Source: Clostridiales bacterium (GTDB taxonomy: Bacteria > Bacillota > Clostridia > Christensenellales > QALW01). Taken from it: a stretch of DNA of 10,676 nucleotides. The stretch lies in the NCBI GenBank assembly GCA_018376855.1, contig JAHAAN010000066.1, forward strand, positions 1 to 10,676, read 5' to 3'. A program made the translations under genes and the position numbers. The notes below the pieces were generated by a model. That model did no database searches. It worked only from the letters and a program-made list of their open reading frames with translations, and had not been told where the DNA came from. Positions 1 to 5,564 of this stretch are shown in pieces. The stretch's first letter is position 1. Each line of letters begins with the position of its first letter.

Positions 1-278
1 CGCAGCTCATGAATATCCGCATTTTCATCCGTATAAAAGCGAATGATATAAGACCGATCCCCCGCATTTTGAATTTGTATATCCTTACCGCCAGCTGAAG
101 CAACGATCGTCTTAAGATCCTCTTGGTTGGCATCTGTCTTTAAATCCACTGTAATAATCGTGCCGCCCCGAAAGTCAATGCCGAGATTCAAGCCCTGAAT
201 TGCCATGGAAATAATTCCAATCAAAATAATTACAGCTGACACAACAAAAATATACTTTTTCTTTCCTAATGACGCCAT
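1..278 (-). CDS. secF: Protein translocase subunit SecF, N-terminal part (gene continues past window start)
   Basis: SecF pairs with SecD in the membrane complex that uses the proton gradient to help pull secreted proteins through SecYEG. The 92 visible codons start at an ATG (276-278) two bases after the secD stop. They encode a short basic N-terminus (MASLGKKKY), one membrane segment at about residues 9-28, and the family hallmark GIDFRGG at residues 33-39, which opens the first periplasmic-type domain. The remaining five membrane helices lie outside the window. A GGGAGA stretch in the last codons of secD can serve as ribosome binding site, so the two genes are probably translationally coupled and made in equal amounts. 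The hallmark motif and the position directly behind secD make the call secure. The end at base 1 is a window truncation, not a broken gene. Confidence 0.96.
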   Translation of the reverse strand, partial: MASLGKKKYIFVVSAVIILIGIISMAIQGLNLGIDFRGGTIITVDLKTDANQEDLKTIVASAGGKDIQIQNAGDRSYIIRFYTDENADIHEL

Positions 279-280
279 GA

Positions 281-1573
281 TCACTCATCTCCCTTCTTTA
301 CGGTCAAGCCCAAGACTTTAGGAGACGTTACACCCAAGCCCATAAAGAGCTTATACAGCCACCTGGTGATAAAGAGCGCAGTAATCATAGAAATGATAAC
401 GCCTGCAAGCAGCGTAACTGCAAAATTCTGCACCGGAGCGGGGCTGAACGGAAGCGCCATCACAATGCCTGCGATAATCGTTGTTACGTTTGCGTCAATA
501 ATTGCCGTCAAAGCCTTTGAATATCCAGTCTGAACTGCATCCTCCAATTTCCGTCCTGCTCTGAATTCATCCTTGATTCGTTCAAAAATAACAACGTTTG
601 CATCCACCGCCATACCAATGCTCAGAACAATACCCGCAATAGACGGCAAGGTAAGCTGCAGCCACGGGAACTGAGAAATGAACCAATAGAAGATCAAAAT
701 ATAGATAAACAAAGCAAGGTCTGCAACAAGGCCCTGGAATCTATAAACGACCAACATAAAGACCAGCACTAATATCACACCGATCAAAGCAGCCAGCAGC
801 ACCTTATCAAGCGCCTCGCTGCCCAATGTTGCAGAAACCGTTTTAGCGCTATGCTCCTGAATGGTCAACGGCAGCGATCCGCTCTGCAGGATAACGGAAA
901 GGTTATCCGCACTTTCCGCAGAAGACGTTGTAATCTGCCCTTTTCCGTCGGAAATAACCTCGCTGACTGTCGGCTGCGAATACAGTTCGCCATCGAGATA
1001 GATCGCGATATATTTCTTACTGGAATCCGTTTGCGCAAGCGCTTTTTCCGTTGCCTTCTTAAAAGACGCGGCACCCTCCGCATTCAATGCAAACGCTACG
1101 GCATACTGGTTCTTATCATTGAGTACCACGTTTGTTTGCGATGTAATAAGCTGCTCGCCGGTCGCTACGACATTTCCGTCGCAATCTTTAAATTCCAGCA
1201 CACCGGAAGAACCCAGCAGTGAAAAAACCTGATCCGGAGAATCCACACCCGCAACCTCAACGCGGATACGGTCTGTTCCCTGTTTCACGACCTGCGCTTC
1301 GGTGTAACCTTTTTTCCCCAAGCGATCCAGCATAACCTTAACTACGGAATCGATTCCGCTGCTCAGTTCAACGCCTTCTTTAGGCTGAGCCTGATAAACG
1401 ATTGTAACGCCGCCCTGAATGTCCATTCCGAGCTTAACGCCCTCATACCACGGCTTAAATCTTCTTATACCGATCGTGATGCCCTGCCCGTCAAAACCGC
1501 CGAACGCCCACAGCGACAGCACCGCCACCACTATCACAAGCACCAGCAGTTTAATAAGACTTTTTGTCTTCAT
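281..1573 (-). CDS. secD: Protein translocase subunit SecD
   Basis: SecD is the larger subunit of the SecDF motor that drives late steps of Sec-dependent export with proton flow. The 430-residue protein has membrane segment 1 at about 6-24 and the family motif GMDIQGG at 49-55 (usual form LGLDLQGG). The large extracytoplasmic domains span about 60-250, and five more helices lie between about 256 and 404. The motif GMAVDANVVIFERIKDE at 320-336 holds the aspartate (D324) that appears to match the essential proton-relay aspartate of characterised SecDF. The open frame extends upstream to a TTG, but I chose the ATG at 1573. GAGGAGG sits six bases before it, and starting there gives a normal signal-anchor N-terminus. 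The gene has its own strong promoter and runs straight into secF. Length and topology are normal for split SecD proteins of Clostridia. Confidence 0.97.
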   Translation of the reverse strand: MKTKSLIKLLVLVIVVAVLSLWAFGGFDGQGITIGIRRFKPWYEGVKLGMDIQGGVTIVYQAQPKEGVELSSGIDSVVKVMLDRLGKKGYTEAQVVKQGTDRIRVEVAGVDSPDQVFSLLGSSGVLEFKDCDGNVVATGEQLITSQTNVVLNDKNQYAVAFALNAEGAASFKKATEKALAQTDSSKKYIAIYLDGELYSQPTVSEVISDGKGQITTSSAESADNLSVILQSGSLPLTIQEHSAKTVSATLGSEALDKVLLAALIGVILVLVFMLVVYRFQGLVADLALFIYILIFYWFISQFPWLQLTLPSIAGIVLSIGMAVDANVVIFERIKDEFRAGRKLEDAVQTGYSKALTAIIDANVTTIIAGIVMALPFSPAPVQNFAVTLLAGVIISMITALFITRWLYKLFMGLGVTSPKVLGLTVKKGDE

Positions 1574-1579
1574 AATAGT

Positions 1580-1586
1580 CCTCCTC
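1580..1586 (-). promoter_or_regulatory. Ribosome binding site of secD that decides its start
   Basis: Read on the minus strand this is GAGGAGG, a near-perfect anti-16S match, six bases before the ATG at 1573. It rules in this codon over the TTG of the same frame at 1612, which would lie upstream of the transcription start expected from the promoter at 1604-1632. Confidence 0.85.
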
Positions 1587-1603
1587 GCAATTACGTCTTG
1601 TCT

Positions 1604-1632
1604 ATTATACAATATCAGCCATCAATAGTCAA
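1604..1632 (-). promoter_or_regulatory. Sigma-A promoter of secD-secF
   Basis: On the minus strand a -35 box TTGACT (1627-1632) and a perfect -10 box TATAAT (1604-1609) are separated by exactly 17 bases. The predicted transcript starts near 1597, giving a leader of about two dozen bases before the secD ATG. The promoter begins only a few bases after the carbonic anhydrase stop, so secDF can be expressed independently of the genes upstream. A short dyad, CAATAT at 1632-1637 and ATATTG at 1610-1615, brackets the spacer and might be an operator. That last point is inference. Confidence 0.8.
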
Positions 1633-1640
1633 TATTGCAC

Positions 1641-2165
1641 TCATACATTTTCCGGCAAATTATTTTTTATCTCCTGTTCCGCAAGCAAATAATACGCATT
1701 GGCATTCTTCTTAACGGCCGAAATCTCTTCGGGCGTAAGCTCACGAACGACCCTTGCCGGAACCCCCATAACTAAGCTCCGGCTTTTGACCCTCTGCCCT
1801 TCCGTTACAACCGCCCCGGCCGCAACGATCACATCGCTTTCAATACATGCGCCGTTTAGAATAACCGCACCGATCCCAATCAAAACATTGTCTCCGACCG
1901 TACAGCCATGCACAACGGCATTGTGTCCCACTGTTACCATGCTGCCGATATTAACCGGATATTTTTCCCCAACATGCACCGTAGCATTATCCTGCACGTT
2001 GCTTTGCCTGCCAATCCGAATGGAATGAGTATCTCCTCTAAGAACCGCGCCATACCAAACGCTCACTTCCTCAGCGAGCTGCACATCTCCGATGACAGCT
2101 GCATTTTCCGCAATAAAGACATCTCTCTGCATTGCCGGCGTTTTTCCGTTAAAGTCTTTGAGCAT
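1641..2165 (-). CDS. Gamma-class carbonic anhydrase-like hexapeptide-repeat protein (YrdA/PaaY type)
   Basis: The 174-residue protein is a left-handed beta-helix of the gamma carbonic anhydrase family. Founding members are trimeric metalloenzymes that interconvert CO2 and bicarbonate. Hexapeptide turns of the [LIV]-G-x-x type run through about residues 20-140. The three metal-binding histidines are all present: H64 in TVHVG, then H81 and H86 in VGHNAVVHGC. The conserved LRGD and QDN stretches precede them. The C-terminal helix (about 148-174) is the usual trimer-packing tail. Start choice: the frame opens at a GTG (2186) and has another ATG at 2174. The ATG at 2165 has AAAGGA eight bases upstream and aligns with the family start (MLKDFNGKTP). 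The gene follows scfB by about 40 bases with no terminator, so it is probably co-transcribed. Many bacterial members have no proven activity, and acyl-CoA thioesterase-linked roles are known for PaaY, so the exact substrate is open. Confidence 0.88.
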   Translation of the reverse strand: MLKDFNGKTPAMQRDVFIAENAAVIGDVQLAEEVSVWYGAVLRGDTHSIRIGRQSNVQDNATVHVGEKYPVNIGSMVTVGHNAVVHGCTVGDNVLIGIGAVILNGACIESDVIVAAGAVVTEGQRVKSRSLVMGVPARVVRELTPEEISAVKKNANAYYLLAEQEIKNNLPENV

Positions 2166-2173
2166 CGCAACCA

Positions 2174-2179
2174 TCCTTT
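2174..2179 (-). promoter_or_regulatory. Ribosome binding site deciding the carbonic anhydrase start
   Basis: The minus strand reads AAAGGA here, eight bases before the ATG at 2165. It overlaps the alternative in-frame ATG at 2174, so that codon has no properly spaced site of its own. Confidence 0.65.
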
Positions 2180-2205
2180 CACCCACGCAGCAAGCAAGCC
2201 GATTC

Positions 2206-3567
2206 TCAATTCTTCTGCTGTTTCTTCAAGGCATAGATCGCAAGCGCGCATTCCACCCGCTTACGCTCCATTTCGCAGGCCAAATCATACGGCTTGTAAA
2301 TATCTCCGTTATAATGGTGAGCATTGGCTGCGCACCCTCCGGAGCAGTAATACTTAGCCCAGCATTCACAGCATTTTTCTTTTGTTAAAACATTGCAGGC
2401 CTTATAGCGCGCCTGTGCCGCCGAGTCGAATTCGCCGGTCAGCACGCTGCCCATACAGGCAGCCTCTTCCCCAACAAACTGATGACAAGGATATATCTCG
2501 CCTGTAGGCGTAACCGCAACATACTCGTTCCCTGCCCCACACCCTGTAACGCGCTTAGGCAGACACGGACCGCCCGTAAGATCAAGCATAAAATGAAAAA
2601 AGTTAAACTCCTTTTCTGTTCCCCAGCGTTCTAAATAGGCCGCGGCAAGACGCTCATATTCTGCAAAAATCTCCGGCAAATCCTCCTTATGGAGCGCATA
2701 CGGATCCTTTTCATCCGTTACCACCGGTTCCATAGACAGCTGCTTGAAACCGTAATCCGCCAAAAACAAAACATCCTTGCTGAAATCCTTATTATAGCCC
2801 GTAAAAGTCCCCCGCACATAATAACGTTCCTGCTTGCGAGCCTGCGCCACCTTTAAGGACTTGGGCGCAATGATCTGAAAGGAGGGCTGCCGTGTTGCCG
2901 TTTTACGCATTCTGTCGTGAATTTGTTCCCGCCCGTCGATACTCAGCACCACATTAGACATTTCACGCCCCAGATATTCCGTGATCTCATCATTTAACAG
3001 CACCCCGTTCGTTGTGATGGTAAAACGTATTTCCTTGCCAAAGCGCTGCTCCAATTCGCGCCCATATGCCACCGTCTGTTTAACCACCTCAAAATTCATC
3101 AGCGGCTCTCCGCCGAAGAAGTCAACCTCAAGATGCTTTCTGTTTCCCGAATGGCTTATCAAAAAATCCAGCGCTGCCTTCGCAACAGAAAAAGGCATAA
3201 GCGCTCTGTCGCCGTGAAAATCCCCAGTAGATGCAAAACAATATTCGCAGCGAAGATTGCAGTCATGCGCCACATGCAGACACATCGCTTTTACAACATT
3301 TTTATTGCGAGCCACAGCCTTTTCCAAAGCTTCCTGATCCACCTGCGCGCAAAGCAAACCTTGTGCCTTAAGCTCCTCCAGCTCTTCAATACCCTCCTCA
3401 ATCTCTTTCCGATTGTATTTACCCTCCAGCCGGCGCACGATCTGTTCCGGACGTTCTGCCTCAAAATAAAGCGCAATGTCATAAATCAGCTCGTCCACCA
3501 TATGTACGGAACCGCTTTCGACATCGCATAAAAGATATTGGCCTAAGCATTTAAACGCATGTATCAT
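2206..3567 (-). CDS. scfB: Radical SAM/SPASM maturase of SCIFF peptide (thioether cross-link forming)
   Basis: This enzyme uses S-adenosylmethionine radical chemistry to link cysteine sulfurs of the SCIFF peptide to carbons of other residues, as shown for the homologues CteB and Tte1186. In the 453-residue form, residues 1 to about 80 resemble the PqqD-like recognition domain that grips the precursor leader. The 4Fe-4S motif CNLRCEYC has cysteines at 103, 107 and 110, GGEP is at 152-155, and DFFGGEP continues the SAM-binding barrel. The C-terminal SPASM region fits CX12GX4C followed by CX2CX5CX3C and a last Cys. Its cysteines (335, 343, 361, 399, 402, 408, 412, 431) should hold two auxiliary clusters. 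The frame extends five codons further to a GTG at 3582 that has no ribosome site. The ATG at 3567 is preceded by AGAGGA and gives the family start MIHAF. The gene lies directly behind scfA, across a hairpin. Confidence 0.95.
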   Translation of the reverse strand: MIHAFKCLGQYLLCDVESGSVHMVDELIYDIALYFEAERPEQIVRRLEGKYNRKEIEEGIEELEELKAQGLLCAQVDQEALEKAVARNKNVVKAMCLHVAHDCNLRCEYCFASTGDFHGDRALMPFSVAKAALDFLISHSGNRKHLEVDFFGGEPLMNFEVVKQTVAYGRELEQRFGKEIRFTITTNGVLLNDEITEYLGREMSNVVLSIDGREQIHDRMRKTATRQPSFQIIAPKSLKVAQARKQERYYVRGTFTGYNKDFSKDVLFLADYGFKQLSMEPVVTDEKDPYALHKEDLPEIFAEYERLAAAYLERWGTEKEFNFFHFMLDLTGGPCLPKRVTGCGAGNEYVAVTPTGEIYPCHQFVGEEAACMGSVLTGEFDSAAQARYKACNVLTKEKCCECWAKYYCSGGCAANAHHYNGDIYKPYDLACEMERKRVECALAIYALKKQQKN

Positions 3568-3571
3568 AAAA

Positions 3572-3577
3572 TCCTCT
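3572..3577 (-). promoter_or_regulatory. Ribosome binding site deciding the scfB start
   Basis: The minus strand reads AGAGGA four bases before the ATG at 3567. The competing GTG at 3582 is preceded only by the T-run of the intergenic hairpin, so it has no usable site. Confidence 0.7.
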
Positions 3578-3584
3578 TTCACAT

Positions 3585-3609
3585 GAAAAAAGCAGCTGAT
3601 GCTGCTCTT
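3585..3609 (-). terminator. Hairpin with T-run between scfA and scfB (intrinsic terminator or attenuator)
   Basis: On the minus strand AGCAGC, loop ATCA and GCTGCT form a perfect 6-bp stem (3591-3606) running directly into a six-T tract. A G-U and two A-U pairs can extend it to nine pairs. It begins five bases after the scfA stop and ends about 18 bases before the scfB ATG. This is the layout of a leaky terminator that releases abundant short scfA message while letting some polymerase through to the enzyme gene. Only the stem and T-run are seen; the read-through fraction is inference. Confidence 0.72.
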
Positions 3610-3614
3610 GCCAT

Positions 3615-3755
3615 TTATTTGTTTTCACAAGACTGGTTTGCTACCGTGCAGGATGTTTTGCAAGCTGACTGACAGCTGGCCTGACATTCGCCGCACCCCT
3701 TTTTGTTAATATCCTTGTTCAAGCAAGGCTTACTGATTGTTTGAATATGCTTCAT
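3615..3755 (-). CDS. scfA: SCIFF ranthipeptide precursor (six-cysteine core plus one extra Cys)
   Basis: This is a 46-residue ribosomal peptide of the SCIFF family, which is close to universal in Clostridia and is modified by the neighbouring radical SAM enzyme. Residues 1 to about 19 (starting MKHIQTISKP) are the leader. The core CGECQASCQSACKTSC (21-36) plus C43 carries the six family cysteines at 21, 24, 28, 32, 36 and 43. C32 and T37 sit at the positions where, as I recall, the clostridial homologue CteA gains its thioether link. An additional cysteine at residue 11 lies in the leader. The frame extends 20 codons upstream, but the ATG at 3755 has AAGGGG six bases before it and matches the family start MKHI. 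The gene has its own promoter and is followed by a hairpin before scfB. No dedicated exporter or leader peptidase is adjacent, which is usual for this family. The cellular role of SCIFF is not well defined. Confidence 0.95.
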   Translation of the reverse strand: MKHIQTISKPCLNKDINKKGCGECQASCQSACKTSCTVANQSCENK

Positions 3756-3786
3756 ATAATAAACCCCTTTTCCAATATATGTGCCT

Positions 3787-3815
3787 ATTATACTATTATT
3801 TTCGCGCAAATGCAA
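3787..3815 (-). promoter_or_regulatory. Sigma-A promoter of scfA
   Basis: On the minus strand TTGCAT (3810-3815) and TATAAT (3787-3792) are spaced 17 bases apart. They fall in the 67-base gap between the DUF3792 stop and scfA. The expected transcript start near 3780 leaves a leader of about 25 bases containing the AAGGGG ribosome site. This would let the peptide be made independently of the membrane-protein gene upstream. Confidence 0.75.
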
Positions 3816-3822
3816 TCAAAAA

Positions 3823-4242
3823 TTACGCTTTTTTCATTCCGGATGTAATCGCTCCGAACAAAACGCCTCCGGCAACACCGGTAAGAAGATCAAGCAACAG
3901 CGTTTTTAACGAAACCATGCTTCCGCCCAGCAGGAGAAAAAGCAAAAAGCTTGCAAGAATATATAACGGCCCCATAACGGCTCCCACAAGAAAATTCTTC
4001 TGCGGCACTCTTTTGCCGACAAACAACACAGTAATAAAAATACCGGCCAATTTGATAATCATGTTCAAAACGGAAAACATACCGTCCCCGATTGAAAATG
4101 CCTTAATGAGCCACGCGACCAACAGTAAGGCAGCGCCCGTTGCAGCAAGCCCAAGCAATATTCCGAAAACAGCCGAAAGCCAAATGCGCTTCGGCAATTT
4201 TGACGTGGATGCCTTGGACGTGCGTCTATTTTTTTTCATCAT
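3823..4242 (-). CDS. DUF3792 / TIGR04086-family small membrane protein
   Basis: This 139-residue protein has no known function. A basic, serine-rich N-terminal tail (about 1-20, with MKKNRRTSK) is followed by four hydrophobic segments at roughly 21-45, 54-75, 84-104 and 112-134. The segments are rich in Gly and Ala, and the short C-terminus ends in MKKA. The basic tail suggests the N-terminus faces the cytoplasm. I recognise it as the TIGR04086 family because of length, topology and its position immediately before the SCIFF genes, where family members are typically found in Clostridia. The start was set at the ATG at 4242, which has GGGAGG seven bases before it, rather than the TTG two codons earlier. 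Two direct copies and one inverted copy of an 8-base word sit in its leader. A role in SCIFF handling or in the Sec machinery is only an association by neighbourhood. Confidence 0.85.
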   Translation of the reverse strand: MMKKNRRTSKASTSKLPKRIWLSAVFGILLGLAATGAALLLVAWLIKAFSIGDGMFSVLNMIIKLAGIFITVLFVGKRVPQKNFLVGAVMGPLYILASFLLFLLLGGSMVSLKTLLLDLLTGVAGGVLFGAITSGMKKA

Positions 4243-4301
4243 ATACAATCCTCCCGATCATTTCGTTATTGAAGTATATGACCGGAGCAAAACGTATATG
4301 A
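4239..4301 (-). repeat. Three copies of an 8-base word in the DUF3792 leader
   Basis: On the minus strand TCATATAC occurs at 4294-4301 and again at 4274-4281, exactly 20 bases apart. Its reverse complement GTATATGA is at 4239-4246 and contains the start codon. The repeats could be a tandem protein-binding site with a two-helical-turn period. Alternatively, either upstream copy could pair with the start-codon copy in the mRNA and enclose the ribosome site. The words are exact; the function is inference, and the words are AT-rich. Confidence 0.5.
4250..4255 (-). promoter_or_regulatory. Ribosome binding site deciding the DUF3792 start
   Basis: The minus strand reads GGGAGG seven bases before the ATG at 4242. 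It lies in the loop of a possible AU-rich hairpin formed by the repeated 8-base words in this leader. Confidence 0.75.
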
Positions 4302-4311
4302 AAACTTTTTT

Positions 4312-5538
4312 CTATCCTTGCAGCGTTCCGAGATTCACCACAAACTCCATTACGGTATTATTACGCACGATCTCCAAGGTAACTTTCTGGCCGATCACCT
4401 TAGACTCCATGATTTCCGTAAGTTCTTCAAGCATCGTTATCTTCTCGCCATCCACTGCAATAATTAAATCCCCCGCCTTAACGCCCGCCTGCGCGCAGGA
4501 TCCGCCTTCCGTTACGGAAGCGACCTCCACTCCAAGGGGATTGTAAGCGGAATCGTACGCCGTGCCGCACCGAATCCCAAGCCCGGCCCTTTTCACTTCG
4601 CCGAACTGCATCAGCTGTTCTACGATCGTCTTGACTGTATCGATCGGGATCGCATAGCTCATTCCGTCCACAGCGATCTGCCCGCCGTTTCCGTCGCTGA
4701 CATAGACTTCCTTGCGCTCCACAATGCCGATCACCTGCCCGTATCTGTCAAACAGCGGTCCGCCGCTGTTGCCGGGATTGAGCGCACAATCGGTTTGAAT
4801 CATGCGGAATCTTCTGCCATCCACATCCACCGCGCGGTTCAGTCCGCTGATGATTCCCTGCGTAATAGAATTGGAAAGCCCAAGCGGACTGCCGATCGCA
4901 ATCACGGTCTGGCCTACCTTCAGCCCCGCGCTGTTTCCCAAGCTGGCAGCCTGAAAATCCCCTTCCGTGCCGTTTTTAATTTTAAGCACCGCCAGATCGC
5001 TGCGTTCATCCACCCCTACCAGCAGCACCTCGTGCACTGTTTTTTCATCGGAAAGCACCACAGTAAGCGCCGTGGCATCCTCCACCACATGCTGATTGGT
5101 AATAATATATCCATCCGTAGTAAAAATAACACCGGAGCCTGTGGCCTGAAGCGTTTTTCCGTTATAATTCCGCACCAATACCACGGAAGCATTCATTTTT
5201 TCATAGATCTCCACGGCAGGCTCTGCCTGATCGGAAATCACAGGCGGAGTGATATTGGGAAAAGCACTCTGCCCCGGATCCAAAAGTCCTCCCGTTACCA
5301 GCGGGCTGACAGCGCCTGTTCCGGTCGCCTGCACACGGTAGGTTGTTCCCACAGCAGCCTCGTCTTCCTCCCTTACGGCGGAAAAGATTGCAGCCCCAAA
5401 CAAAATGCCAAACAGCAGAGCGACCACAATAACGATGGCGATCACCCCGCCGGAATGCCTCCTTTTCGGCGCTCCATACTGCCCGTTATAATCGTAATAT
5501 CCAAAATTCCCGTTCTCCATATCAGCTTGCCCAACCAT
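4312..5538 (-). CDS. Membrane-anchored HtrA/DegP-type serine protease with PDZ domain
   Basis: HtrA proteases degrade or refold damaged proteins outside the membrane. This 408-residue protein has a cytoplasmic Tyr/Gly-rich tail with a basic KRRH stretch (1-29) and one membrane anchor at about 31-54. A linker rich in Gly, Pro and Thr runs to about 105. A trypsin-like domain (about 107-310) has the full triad H150 (TNQHVVED), D181 (ERSDLAVLKI) and S258 (NPGNSGGPL). One PDZ domain lies at about 317-405. Cys at 251 replaces the more usual Ala in TDAALNPGN. The start is uncertain. The ATG at 5538 has AAAGG almost touching it, and the ATG at 5520 (MENGNFGYY) has no good site, so I kept the longer form. 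The gene begins 26 bases after the kinase stop, with no terminator, so the sensor pair probably controls or shares its transcript. Family is certain; the exact orthologue (HtrA, HtrB or YyxA-like) is not. Confidence 0.95.
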   Translation of the reverse strand: MVGQADMENGNFGYYDYNGQYGAPKRRHSGGVIAIVIVVALLFGILFGAAIFSAVREEDEAAVGTTYRVQATGTGAVSPLVTGGLLDPGQSAFPNITPPVISDQAEPAVEIYEKMNASVVLVRNYNGKTLQATGSGVIFTTDGYIITNQHVVEDATALTVVLSDEKTVHEVLLVGVDERSDLAVLKIKNGTEGDFQAASLGNSAGLKVGQTVIAIGSPLGLSNSITQGIISGLNRAVDVDGRRFRMIQTDCALNPGNSGGPLFDRYGQVIGIVERKEVYVSDGNGGQIAVDGMSYAIPIDTVKTIVEQLMQFGEVKRAGLGIRCGTAYDSAYNPLGVEVASVTEGGSCAQAGVKAGDLIIAVDGEKITMLEELTEIMESKVIGQKVTLEIVRNNTVMEFVVNLGTLQG

Positions 5539-5564
5539 ACCTTTCTTACAAATTTAATCCGGTA

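Noticed and set aside
4301..4311. Possible terminator just after the HtrA stop (GAAAA/TTTTC)
   Set aside because: The stem is short and entirely weak, has a three-base loop and is not followed by a T-run, so it is unlikely to stop transcription.
3737..4546. A 269-codon open frame on the plus strand across scfA leader, DUF3792 and HtrA end
   Set aside because: It runs antisense to three supported genes and through their promoters and has no family motifs. Its Pro/Thr/Ser bias matches a shadow frame.
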